The translations under genes and the position numbers were made by a program. The notes under the pieces were generated by a model, which saw only the letters and a program-made list of their open reading frames with translations, did no database searches and was not told where the DNA came from. From positions 42,222,425 through 42,286,424 of the forward strand of contig NC_092048.1 in the NCBI RefSeq assembly GCF_003086295.3: 64,000 nt of DNA, given 5' to 3'. This DNA is from Arachis hypogaea. Taxonomy: Eukaryota; Streptophyta; Magnoliopsida; Fabales; Fabaceae. Every line of letters begins with the position of its first letter. The stretch's first letter is position 1. This document shows positions 24,400 through 36,197 of this stretch, one piece after another.

Positions 24400-24591
24400 A
24401 AAGATAAAAATAAATTAGTGTTTTTTATATAAAATTTAACAATTAATTAAATAAATAAATTATTAACATAATATTTAGATTATTTTACCAAATAAAATAT
24501 ATTTTTTAAGAAATTATTTTTTTATTAATATTTTTAAATATTATTTTATTAAAATTAAAATCTTTCATATGTCAAAATTGACTATTTATTC
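24400..24591 (-). repeat. Right terminal inverted repeat of the 17-kb MULE
   Basis: Inverted counterpart of 7606-7795, followed directly by the second copy of the 9-bp duplication TTATATTTA. Confidence 0.65.
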
Positions 24592-24600
24592 TTATATTTA

Positions 24601-27600
24601 TTAGTTAACTCTTTCACGTGGGTGATATAGTTTACATAGTATTTTTGTTTCTTTATATACGAAAAGGACAAAAGAATCTTTAAACTTAGACAAATATGAT
24701 ACAAAAGTATATATAATTTCTAACTCATTGCCATTAACATCAAAGTATTACATTCATTTTTAGTTGATTATGATTTGCTCCTTTTTATTGGCGTTTCTGT
24801 TTCATGGAACAATAATAAAAACTGTAATTTTGTTGCTTTTGTTTTTTAAAAAGAAAAAAAAGGATAAAAACACTCCCTCTATAAATTAATTAAGGAAGGA
24901 GCAGAAGAGCAGGTTACAAAACCCATTTTTTATTTGTCCTGGTTTGGTATGAGATTCTTTTTCCTTTTTTTGATTTGGAAAACAGGTTAAAGATTAGAAA
25001 AATACCCGTTTCCCGTTATGGTGTTTGATTAAAATGTTAGTCATCAAACTTAATATTGTAATAACTAATAAGTGTTGTTTCAGTAAATAATTGGTAGTGG
25101 AAAACATTGTCTATTTAGAAATTTGCATGTTTTTTTTCTCGCTAGAGTATCCTTTTCTTCAATTTCTTGGGATGCTCTAATTCTTTATTTAAAAAAAAAT
25201 AAAAACAAAAAAACAAAAAAACAAAAGAAGGACTTCTTTTTTTGTGTGTCTACACAGCAGAAGGACTAACTTCTATAAAAATGTTCTTAACAAAATACAG
25301 GAGTCTAATATGTCATTTTCTTTAAATGAAAATTATTATCTGAATACTTAGAAATAATAAAAAATAATAAAAAATAAAAATTACGCTTTCAAAAAGACTT
25401 TAAAATTCAAATTTCAATGCAGTTTTTGCAAGTATGATGCAAAAATAAATATAAGACTTTTCTATCCATAAATTTGGGTGATTTTTTTGTGTCAAGCGAT
25501 GATTTTTTCTTTTGATGATTTTGTTTCTATGCAAATAACCAAAAAATTAAATAAATGAAAAACAGGGTCTAGAAATAAAATTTTACCTTACTATCTTAGA
25601 TGCACTTTTTAAATAATTATTAAAATGTTTCTTGAAAAAGATTTGATCAAATGTATAAATTGTATGCTACTTATAAAAATAATGAATAGTATTCTTTTTT
25701 TCAAAATAATACTTAGTTTTTGAAGGTTTTTTTTTTTTTGTCATTTTTATTTTTTAAAATTATTTTTGTCATGGTTGAAAATTTGAAATAATATTTATAT
25801 GTTACCTCTTTTAGTTAAAAAGATAAAAAATAAAAGTGAGAATCAGCAAACATTCCATGCCAAATAAGATATAAAAATTTAATTTTAATAACTGAATAAT
25901 TGTGAGTTCAACTAAATCTTTATAAATATTGATGTGATCAAAGTAAATATCGTCTATGAAGTATAAACATCAATAGTAGGATAATCCCACACAATGATTG
26001 ATGATGTGGCAATTTTAACTTCTAATAGTTATTCAGTCCAATCTTTTCTTTTTCGAGCCATCAAATGGAGTATTGTAATTGGAGGAAAAAGTAACATGCA
26101 ACCAGCAGCAAGATAGATTTTTATGCCACTAAAGTAGGAGAAAAGAGAAAAAATAGCTTTGAAACATTATTATTTTATGCCACTAAAATAAGTCTTTGAA
26201 AAAATTGTGATAAATTTTTTTTATAGGTTTTTGAAGAAAAAAATACCAAGACTTTGAAGAATTGCAATAATACACTTATAAGTTCCTGACATAAAGATAA
26301 ATAGTATATAATATATATTATTTTTTCAAGAATCTGTAAGTCCAGCTTTTAATTTCTTTAATTTAGTAATTTATTAAGTATTTTTTTTGTCTCAAAAACT
26401 ATAAATTAATTTAAAAAATTTCTTCAAAATTTATTTGATATTTTATTTTTTCAAAAACCTGTAAATATATATTTTTTTTCAAAAACTTGCTTCTCAAATA
26501 AATAATCAACTAAAAGAAAACTTTGGGTACTCTCGGTCGTGGGGGATACCCACATACAGCTCCAACATCAAAATCCATTATTTTATTTTATTTTGGGAGG
26601 TAGTCTCAACAAAATAAGTAAATAAATAAATAAATAAAAGTTGTCCCCTTTTTCTTTTACAGGATTAGTTTTTTTTTTTAAAGGCTTACAACATGGATTT
26701 TTCATATTAAAGTTCAATTTATATTTTTAAACCTATTTTCACGCATATAACAATTTAATTAATTTTTATATGCAAAAAAATATAAACATTTGAAAAAAAA
26801 AATTGTATATGTACGTGAGTATATATGTCCCCTTAATAACAACGACCCAAAACCTTACTGTATATATATGATATTGGCAGACGGGACAAAATATAGACTA
26901 TGAAGTATATATATATTTTTTATTTATTGTGTCTGTGTGTCAGATATATTTTGGACACAATATTTATTGATATTTGTGTAACATACGTGTCTCTTGTAAT
27001 CGTATTTTAATAAAAAAATAAAAAATTATTTTTGATATACGTTTGGACACACATAAATACCATCATATATTAGTATTCTAGTTTTATTCGTAATATATAT
27101 TTTAAAAATAAGTTTAAAATTAGTATATATTATTAATTATTAAAATAAAAAATATTTTAAATATTTTATATAATTAAAAAAATATTAAAAAATTAATTTA
27201 TATTTTAATATTAATAAAATATAAAATATTATTATAATTTATCAAAAAAATATCTTTTATTTTATATATATACCACGTTCTCATGTAAAAATTTTAAATT
27301 CGTATCTATATTAATATCTGGATATCATAAAATATAGGAGATTGATAGAAATAAGAATGAGTAACCCTTCCCGTTTATTTGACGTGAATAAAAATGAGTT
27401 ATTACTTTTCCTTTTAAGACTAAGAAATACCTCAATAATTCAACAACATAAATTTTATAATAATATAAAGTCTCCACTTTCCGTCATAGATTCTTCATTT
27501 GAAATTTGCACCAATGTGTTTCCATCGTAAAAGATTATGTTTGATATTCAACAACACATCAATAAAAGAAAGTTTTTGGGTGAGAAAAAAATATCAAACT

Positions 27601-28804
27601 CCTTAAAAGATCAAAATTTTTATAATTTTTTTTTAATTTTGAGTTAATTTAATATTAAACTAATAATACACAAATTTTACAATGCAAGTGACTTTTGAAT
27701 AGGGACAATGCTTAAACTGAAAAAAAAAAAGCATTGCTATTAATTACGATGGATATGTGGTACAAAAACTTTTTTAAAATTTGCTGTCAAAACAATGAAG
27801 TAAGTGAATTTCTTTTTTATTTTTCATAACGGAAAGAGAATCAAGAGATATAATTATTCATGATATTTTCTCTTATCAGCTTAAATTTTGGAAAAAAGTA
27901 ATATCATGATATATGATTAAAATTTTATGTCAAAAAAAAAAAAACATAAGATAAATAAGAAAAAAAAAAAGAAAACTTACGTAAAATTCAAACAAATTTG
28001 AAAAAAAATTCTTGTTCGAAGAGAAATATAGAAATAACCATTTATAATGCATATTTCTATTATAATTTTTCAACGTGCAAAACCTCATTTAATTTACATA
28101 TATTAATTGTTTTTTAAACATATCCAAATTATACTACGATGAAGTATTTTTGAGGTTTAGAATTCACTTGTTCTTAAATATATTGGTAATATCTTTAATT
28201 TTAATTAGAAAATAATACATACATAACATGTATATATGTCTTCAAAATTCAAGAAGAGACCTTCTAGACGGATATTTCATTTGCTTTTCAAGGCTTAAAT
28301 GTATTTATCAAATTTTGAAAAAATATGCATATGTGACATTTTTCTAACTAAAATTAATTAGATAAAAGAAGAAATTTTAAAAGTTTATTTTGTAATATTT
28401 ACATTTGATGGTATTAAATATAATTATAATGAACATTACAAAGAAAATATTAAATGAAAAGAAAAACAAAGGGTAGAAAATCTTAAATAGAAGTGTGTTC
28501 ACATTTTGTACTTATCCAATAACTAAGGATATCATTAGTAATACATAGAAAAAAGAATTGTACATTTTATATACACATAACATTTTTTTAAGGTAATATT
28601 ACTTCTACTTTTGATAATGTCACTTTACATCTCTTTTTTTTAGCAAAAATATTACTTTATTTATTTATAAATGAGTAAAGCCTGATCCTTAATGGTATGG
28701 ACAAGAGAGTTTTAATTGAATTGATCTTTCAAAATCAGTATAATATAACACAATATAAAAGAGAAAAATATTTAAAATAAGAGTGATAGTATTTTTTTAT
28801 TTTT

Positions 28805-28840
<36 letters not shown>
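24601..28840. other. AT-rich intergenic DNA, no gene seen
   Basis: About 4.2 kb with no convincing coding frame, RNA gene or intact transposon. It has many A or T homopolymers. Decayed inverted stretches near 26180-26480 (around AAAAACCTGTAAAT-like words) and 26930-27290 (GTGTCTGTGTGTCAG ... GGACACACATAAATAC) look like old repeats. A pure (AT) run covers 28807-28840. Confidence 0.55.
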
Positions 28841-28843
<3 letters not shown>

Positions 28844-28844
28844 T

Positions 28845-29290
28845 AAACACTCGTATATAGTTGTTTTTATGTGAAGTTGATAATTAAAAATTAGTTTAAT
28901 TATTCTGTTGGTCCCTATAGTTTCACAAAATTTTTAATTAGGTCCCTATATTTTTTTTTAATTGGTTTCTGCACCAATTTTTTTTTCAAATAAGCCCCTT
29001 TTGGTAGTAATTGGTTTAATTATTTAGGGATCCAACTAAAAAAAATTGGTACAGAGACTCAAATAAAAAAAAAAAACATGTAAGGACTCAATTAAAAAAA
29101 AAATTGGTACAAAAATTCAATTAAAAGAAAAAAAAAAATTATAAAGACCTAATTAAAAATTTTGCCAAACTATAGGACCAATAAAGTAATTAAACTTTAA
29201 AAATTATTAAATAATTTAATATATTTTATTAAATTATGATATAATAGTTCCCGACTATCTTTACGCAAAAACAATTTGCATTTGACTTTT
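28845..29290. mobile_element. MITE hosting a second MITE
   Basis: Outer arms are ACACTCGTATATAGTTGTTT (about 28848) and, inverted, a similar sequence ending AATTTGCATTTGACTT (about 29290). A second, uninterrupted copy of this family lies at 54812-54935. The inner MITE (28893-29196) splits it exactly in an AAAAATTATTAAAT-type block that is continuous in the other copy. Confidence 0.6.
28893..29196. mobile_element. MULE-type MITE (GTTTAATTA..GGTCCCTATAG family)
   Basis: A 304-bp near-palindrome with ends AGTTTAATTATTCTGTTGG and inverted partner, carrying the repeated TTAGGTCCCTATA word. It has a perfect 9-bp duplication TTAAAAATT (28884-28892, 29197-29205). The termini match those of the large MULE at 35382-54789, so it is a deletion derivative of the same family. 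Confidence 0.8.
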
Positions 29291-29507
29291 TACAAAATAT
29301 TTCACCTAGACAGAATGAAGATACATACATTATTTGTGATGACCCAAAGCAGAAGGCATAGAATGCTTAAATGTTAATGGTTCCGTGTTGAGAATAAGGT
29401 GAAGTGAGTGAGAGAGAGTCCCCACTAGTTATGAGAATGACAAAAAGAAAAAGGGTAAATGGGTCCACTCACACTCCACCCTCTTTGATCCCTCCAAAAT
29501 CCAAATG

Positions 29508-29522
29508 CTTTATATATAAATT
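29508..29522 (+). promoter_or_regulatory. TATA box of the beta-galactosidase gene
   Basis: TATATATAAA at about 29511, roughly 150 bp before the start codon and followed by a C/A-rich leader typical of plant 5' UTRs. It is the closest TATA element to the ATG. Confidence 0.6.
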
Positions 29523-29661
29523 GAATTCAGTTGCCATTGAATTGCATTAACCACTTCAACTCTCTCTAACAAACCCACCACCACATAACACTTCCAAGTT
29601 CCATCCATTATCTTTATTACATTAAACCCAAGCCCCTCAAAACCAAACACTAATCTATACG

Positions 29662-32600
29662 ATGGAGAGAAAAATTCATGTGGTGCCTGTGGTGTTGTTC
29701 TTGTGGGTTTGTACTTGTGTAACTGCTTCTGTTACATATGATCACAAATCTCTTATTATAAATGGGAAAAGAAGGATCTTGATATCTGGCTCCATTCACT
29801 ATCCAAGAAGCACACCCCAGGTTGGTGTTTTCATCATGCTTCATATCCAATGCATGCAATCAATCAAAGGTTTCATGCTTTATTCTCTTGTGATTACAGA
29901 TGTGGCCGGACCTTATTCAAAAGGCCAAAGACGGCGGCCTTGATGTCATTCAGACCTATGTCTTCTGGAATGGACATGAGCCTTCTCCTGGAAATGTAAT
30001 GCACATCCCAAATTAACAAAATTATAACTATTAAGGACTTAAATAGTATATGTATGGTTCATATAACTTGAAGAATTATTTCTTGTTGTTAAGACTGGTT
30101 CAATTTTTTTTTCTTTTTCAGTATTATTTTCAAGATAGGTATGACTTGGTGAGATTCGTCAAGCTGGTTCAACAAGCTGGCCTTTATGTTCATCTCCGCA
30201 TTGGTCCTTATGTTTGTGCTGAATGGAACTTCGGGTAATGATTTTCCCCCAAAAGAAAAATAATAATAATTTATGGACAATATTATATAGTTTTTCTTAG
30301 CAACCAGTCGTATGTTCTGTTTTCTTTCTCTGTTTTTGTATTTTTATATTTTTTATTATTATTTTTCAGGGGATTCCCTATTTGGCTAAAATATGTTCCG
30401 GGTATTGAGTTCAGAACAGACAATGGACCTTTCAAGGTTGGACCTGTCAATTTTACTTATTATTAATTGATCAAAAGATAAAAAATATTAGTGAGTAATA
30501 TTTGTAATGAATTGTATAGGCGGCAATGCAAAAATTCACTCAGAAAATTGTAAGCTTGATGAAATCAGAGGGGTTGTTTCAAAGCCAGGGAGGTCCAATA
30601 ATCATGTCTCAGGTAACCAGAAAAAAAAATGTTAATAATGTTCATTTAGTATGTAATTTAAATAAGATAAGATATTAAAGTTTTGTTTGATGCAGGGGCA
30701 ACTAGTAGTTAGAATAATAATAATCGTGATTGGTGGTGGTTTAATTTGAATAAATAAATAATAATTGGAATAAATTGAATTGAAAATGACAGATAGAGAA
30801 TGAGTATGGACCAGTGGAGTGGGAAATTGGTGCTCCTGGAAGATCATACACAAGATGGGCTGCATCAATGGCTGTGGCTCTTGACACTGGTGTTCCATGG
30901 GTTATGTGCAAGCAACAAGATGCTCCTGATCCTGTTGTAAGATACTTACTCTATTTTATTCATTTTATTTTGTTTTCTTCTAATTGAACTATGGTGGTGG
31001 GGTTTTGTAACACTGTTTATGCTTTACTTTGGTTGGGTTAAGGTTGTTACTTTTATCATAAGTTGTTGGAACCACGTGTTTTTATCTTCTTGGTGGATGA
31101 GGTTTCTGTGGCTTACATCTGCAATTCTTGTATCAAATTCCGCACTTTTTTCTCCTTGTTTAGGGTTCATCTATAATTGGGGTAATTAAAGTGCATAGCT
31201 GGGAACTTGGTTCCAATTCAACTTTTTTCATGAGGGGACCAACCAACCAACTTGTTTGTGTTTTCAATTTCAAAGACAAAAATTGATTTCATTTACTGTG
31301 GCTGTAGATTGACACCTGCAATGCCTTCTACTGCGAAGGCTTCACTCCCAACAAGAATTACAAGCCCAAGATGTGGACTGAGAATTGGACTGGCTGGTAT
31401 ATACCTCATAAAAATGCTACCATTTTTGAGAATTTTTCACCTTTGTTGTTTCAATCTTCTATTCAACTCTGCCATTTTTGTAGGTACACTGCTTTTGGTG
31501 GCGCAACCCCCATCAGACCAGCAGAAGACATAGCATTCTCGGTTGCCAGATTCATTCAGAATCGCGGCTCGTTTGTTAATTACTATATGGTATGTTACTC
31601 CTATGCATTATTGTTGTTTACTATAACTATGTGATTTGGGTCTCATGTATGATGTATCTCATTTTTGTGTGAAGTATCATGGAGGAACTAACTTCGGCCG
31701 CACGGCTGCCGGCCGTTTCATCGCCACAAGCTATGACTACGACGCTCCCCTAGACGAATATGGTATGTACTAAGATTTTTAGATCATAAAGCCGCATTAC
31801 TATCTGAACTAACCTTGTTAATCTTCTCCATTCAGGACTACCAAATGAACCAAAATGGACTCATTTGAGAGATTTGCATAAAGCAATTAAACAATGTGAG
31901 CCATCTTTGGTGGCTGTGGATCCAACACTTATACTCATTGCTAACAACATTGAGGTAAGAGTCTCTAAACTAAGTTGATGAAGAATACAAAGAGAACTCT
32001 CTCTGCATTGAAATTTTGATTTGCTTCGATTTGATTTGTTCTGTTTTTGTAACCTTAGGCACATGTCTACAAGACAACCACTTCCTGTGCTGCATTCCTT
32101 GCAAATTACAACACCGGATCTTCCGCGAAAGTTAGATTTGGAAACGGGGTATATGATGTACCGGCTTGGTCTATTAGTATCCTTCCTGACTGCAAGACTG
32201 AAGTTTTCAACACTGCAAAGGTAACACAATTTCCATTTATACTTTTTCTTAATAATGGAAAATATGCTGAAAGATTATAGTGTTATTGTGCATAAATTCT
32301 TTATATGTACTGTGCTTTGATTCTTTTCCTTTTTCTTTTCTGGTCATTACTTACTGTGTATCAATTTAATGCAGGTTAGTGCCCTGAGATTCGAGAGGAA
32401 GATGACTCCGGTAATCGGTAGATTTGGTTGGCTGTCATTCAATGAAGTACCCGAGTCGTCGGGTCCAAATGATCGCCTTACTGCAGATTCACTCTTGGAG
32501 CAGGTTTATGTAACCAAGGACTCTTCAGATTATTTGTGGTACATGACAGAGTAAGTATCTTTCAACACATTGGACTTAATTAAAGATAGCATGGTTTTAA

Positions 32601-34201
32601 AACCATGAAAGATTTACATGTTTTGATGTTCAATATTTCTGTCTTCTCGCCATCTAAATCGATTTCAATATCCCTTTTTCAGTGTCAACATTAGCCCTAA
32701 TGAAGGTTTCCTAAGGAATGGTCAATCTCCTGTTCTTACAGCAATGTCAGCAGGGCATGTTCTGCATGTTTTCATTAATGGACAACTTTCAGGTGAATTA
32801 TAATTAGTAATTAGTGTGCTTCTCTTGATTAGTGTCTGTAGAAAACACCCTTTTTTTCAATTATCAATCTCTTTGTTGTGAATGCAGGAACTGCGTATGG
32901 TGGATTGGATAATCCTAAGTTGACATTTAGTGACAGTGTTAAGCTAAGGGCTGGAAACAACAAGATTTCTTTACTTAGTGTCGCCGTCGGTCTCCCGGTT
33001 AGTTTTTCTTTGCTAACATATATTTTTTTCATTAGATATTTTTAATCTCAACTAATTTTTATTTGATCAATACCAGAATGTGGGTACACACTTTGAGAAA
33101 TGGAATGCTGGGGTGTTAGGTCCAGTCACATTGAAGGGTCTAAATGAAGGGACAAGAGACCTATCTAAGCAGAAATGGTCTTACAAGGTTTGTTATCTTA
33201 TAAATTTTTTCGGCTATTTAGCAACATTGAAAAGTTTTAAATCATAATTCACCAAGCAAATTTACCAAATTCTTAGGTGGAGAACTAAACAATGAGATGC
33301 CTAGTATGGATAAGGCTGCATTGTCGGTGTAAAATAGTTTTACAAAATATCATATATTATCGCATTAGTTTAATAAACCACCTTCCACACCAATTACATG
33401 AGGATGAATCAATGCATCAAAATGGTTTTGGTTTCTGAAAACGGCTATTGGCTTAAAAATCTGTATGCTATTGGACAGGTTGGTCTGAAAGGCGAATCAT
33501 TGAGCCTTCATACTGAAAGTGGGAGTAGCTCTGTTGATTGGGTACAAGGATCACTGCTAGCTGTAAAACAACCTTTGACATGGTACAAGGTAAGAATAGA
33601 TCTTCAGCAAAATGTTGCATTTTTGTTCTTCTTACAAAGATTATCCACCTTCATCTACTTGTATTCTGAGTCATTGTATTGTTCCTTAATGTTATTAGAC
33701 AACTTTTAGCGCTCCAGCCGGCAATGAACCGTTGGCTTTAGATATGAGTACCATGGGAAAGGGTGAAATATGGATAAATGGTCAGAGCATCGGTCGCCAT
33801 TGGCCTGGATACAAGGCAGGCGGTAATTGTGGTGCTTGCAACTATGCCGGAACTTACACTGAGAAGAAATGCCTTACAAACTGTGGACAACCTTCCCAGA
33901 GATGGTAAGAATTTATACAACTTTTTTTCGCCGATAGTTAAGGAATGCTAGACTCCTAAAGAGAGAACCAAATGATGTAGCAAAGTTCAGAGTCCTCTTC
34001 CAAAACATGAAAAGTTATTACAAATTTTTAGAGAATTCGTAGAACTTAGTTTACAGAAGCGAATAATGTTGAAACTATTTTTGTGGTTCGGACAGGTACC
34101 ATGTTCCTCGCGCATGGCTAAGACCAGGTGGGAACTCCTTGGTTGTGTTTGAGGAGTGGGGAGGAAATCCTGCAGGGATTTCTTTGGTGAAGAGAACATG
34201 A
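29662..34201 (+). CDS. BGAL: Beta-galactosidase, glycoside hydrolase family 35, secreted
   Basis: Complete 18-exon gene, 721 codons. Exons: 29662-29820, 29900-29995, 30122-30234, 30370-30436, 30520-30612, 30793-30936, 31308-31396, 31484-31589, 31675-31762, 31836-31954, 32059-32220, 32375-32550, 32683-32792, 32888-32997, 33077-33187, 33479-33589, 33699-33904, 34096-34201; all junctions are GT-AG and phases agree. A signal peptide (about residues 1-22) suggests export to the cell wall, where GH35 enzymes remove terminal beta-galactose from galactans and arabinogalactan proteins. The family signature [13 protein letters not shown] spans residues 169-181 (acid/base Glu180 by homology), and MWTENWTGW carries the probable nucleophile Glu249. 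[13 protein letters not shown] and [10 protein letters not shown] follow. Length fits the short plant class without the C-terminal SUEL-type lectin domain. No stop or frameshift was found. It is the only intact host gene in the window. Confidence 0.95.
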
Positions 34202-34816
34202 AGTGTGTACATAAAGATGCTTCTGAAAGGGTATTCCAAGTTCCAATCATCTCATTCCCATTTTTTCAGAAAAGGAAAATTAGTAAACGTTCATTTGACT
34301 TAGTACATTAAAAACTTAAGCTTTTTGGTTTCTCAATATAAATCTTCCATTTTTGAATCCTTAATCAATGCCCTTAACTAGATAAAATCTTATATTGTTA
34401 ACATCTTTCCAAAGCTTATCATCATTGTCATCTTTATTTCTTTTCTTTTTTGGCAGAACTGCATCAGCCAGCAATCTTTCATCTTGCTTGGTAACTGTAG
34501 CTCCAGAAGAAAATCTGTCTAGAAAAAAACACAATGAAGCTCTCATTTTTAGCCTTATGCATTTAGATCCAATGATTGCACCAAATAAATGTGGCTCAGA
34601 TCATATATTAGGTTCAAGTATATACAGAGAGTATTCAATCAATGTTCAATCCTACTACATGCTCTAAGGATTAGAAGGCCCAAAAGCAAATGTAGATAAG
34701 AGAAATGTCGTTGCAGAGAGATTCTGTGTATATAATCCAAGAACTATTGTGCTGAATATTGATTACTTTATGTATACACATTACAGGGCTTGTAATGAAG
34801 ATTGAGCCCTTTACAC

Positions 34817-34847
<31 letters not shown>

Positions 34848-34932
34848 CAAATTGCTACATTGTTGCACGAGATATAAGTTTCTTTCTCTATTGGGAATAT
34901 GATGTAAGAACAAATTGATGAAAAGTAATAAA
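34202..34932 (+). terminator. 3' UTR and poly(A) signals of the beta-galactosidase gene
   Basis: After TGA at 34199-34201 there is a candidate 3'-UTR intron (about 34231-34457: GT start, pyrimidine-rich TTTCTTTTCTTTTTTGGCAG end). AATAAA signals follow, the last at 34927-34932. A (TA) run lies at 34822-34847. The UTR length depends on whether the intron is used. Confidence 0.4.
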
Positions 34933-35372
34933 AGCGGCTTGGAATTTGCATTGTTGATCTCAGTTGCAGCACTAATTTGTGATGTTCTACTTTATCTTAG
35001 ATTTTTGTATAGCAGAAGGGAAAAGATCAGCTGAGAGGAGTGGGTAATTCCGAGAATGGAATGATTAAATTTGAATAGTTGAATTTTGCATCAATCAAGA
35101 TTTTAAGTTGTTGTGTAGCGTTCTTTAGAGAATTATGTGAGTGACATATAACATTTATTCTTGATAATTAGTGCATGGTTATACAAATCAGAGCATAAAC
35201 ACACCAACTAAGGTGTTGGTGTGTCTGACATGTGTTAGATCCTAATAGTTTATTGAGTCTAAATATATACATATTTGAAAGTTATGTATAACAAACTAAT
35301 AAAATGTTATATTTAAGTTAACTTTTAATAAATATTACTAAAAAAATTATTTTTAAGAAAAATAACATTATA
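34933..35372. other. Intergenic stretch, nothing recognised
   Basis: AT-rich sequence between the gene's poly(A) region and the MULE. No ORF or repeat was identified. Confidence 0.5.
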
Positions 35373-35381
35373 TAATATAAA

Positions 35382-35482
35382 GGTTTAATTACTCTGTTGG
35401 TTCCTATAGTTTCGCGAATTTTTAATTAGGTCCCTATACTTTTTTTCCTTTCAATTGGTCCCTATACGTTAATTTTTTTTTC
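35382..35482 (+). repeat. Left terminal inverted repeat of the Pack-MULE
   Basis: Starts GGTTTAATTACTCTGTTGG, includes AGGTCCCTATACTTTTTTTC and ends in a T-run. Partner: 54687-54789. Confidence 0.88.
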
Positions 35483-35654
35483 AAAGTCCCTACCGTCATA
35501 AAACCGTTTGAAATAACAGAATATTCCATCAAAAAATCGAATATTCTCATAATTTAGTTAAAAAACCTAATTAAAAACATCTCTATTTTTTTGAAATACC
35601 AAAAATACCCTTTATATTTTGTCCCCCAAAATTAGAGAACTCTAACTACCCCTA

Positions 35655-36190
35655 AGTTATTCTCCAAAGTTCCCAATTGGATTTCTCCTCCGTCGCACTC
35701 TGCTGCCGTTTTCCATGGTGTCGTCGTCGTCCGTCGCTGGGTGGTCATCGTCCCTCTGCGTCGCCCACGGGTGCTCTGTTCTGCTCCGCTCGTCCGCCTT
35801 GCCTATTGCATCCCCTCGTCCCGCCTTGCCTCACCGCGCCTCGGGTGCCTTGTCTCGAATTGCCGCTCCTCGACTCCGTTTTGCTGTCTGGACTGGTTCT
35901 GCAACAACAGGTGATGATTGAATTTTGTTTTAGTTTTTCAACTGTTGGATCGGAGGAGATGAAGGGACCAGGTGGCATGTGGGAAGGAAACCAGTCAGAT
36001 GGCTTTCATTTGTTTGAATTGCAAAGATCGGGAGTAGAATGAACATGTGGGTTTCTATCAGCGTTGGGTAATAATTCTTCTCAATAATGTCTTCCTCCCA
36101 CTACACTAAGAACGGGAGAAATTTTATGCTTAAAACAACTAGTAGTCAAACGGCATCCTCTCCCAATTCTAATGCTTTAGGTACAATGTT
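35655..36190 (+). pseudogene. Captured GC-rich exon-like fragment, unidentified
   Basis: A sharp GC rise with plant first-exon composition (Ser, Ala, Arg and Pro-rich frames on both strands; longest plus frame from ATG 35715 to 35921), followed by another exon-like piece near 36085-36190. Base composition differs strongly from the AT-rich surroundings. No motif was recognised, so the donor gene is unknown. Confidence 0.45.
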
Positions 36191-36197
36191 GAGAAAT

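Larger units (their letters stand above)
7606..24591. mobile_element. MULE (Mutator-like) element inflated by nested insertions
   Basis: The left end (GAATAAATCCTTATTTTGGC) and the reverse complement of the right end (GAATAAATAGTCAATTTTGA) align for about 190 bp at roughly 70-75% by eye. They are bordered by a perfect 9-bp direct repeat, TTATATTTA (7597-7605 and 24592-24600), the duplication length expected of Mutator-like transposition. Without the nested solo LTRs and hAT it would be about 2.7 kb. No transposase was found, so it is non-autonomous. The duplication is AT-rich, so the long terminal repeat is the stronger evidence. Confidence 0.7.
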
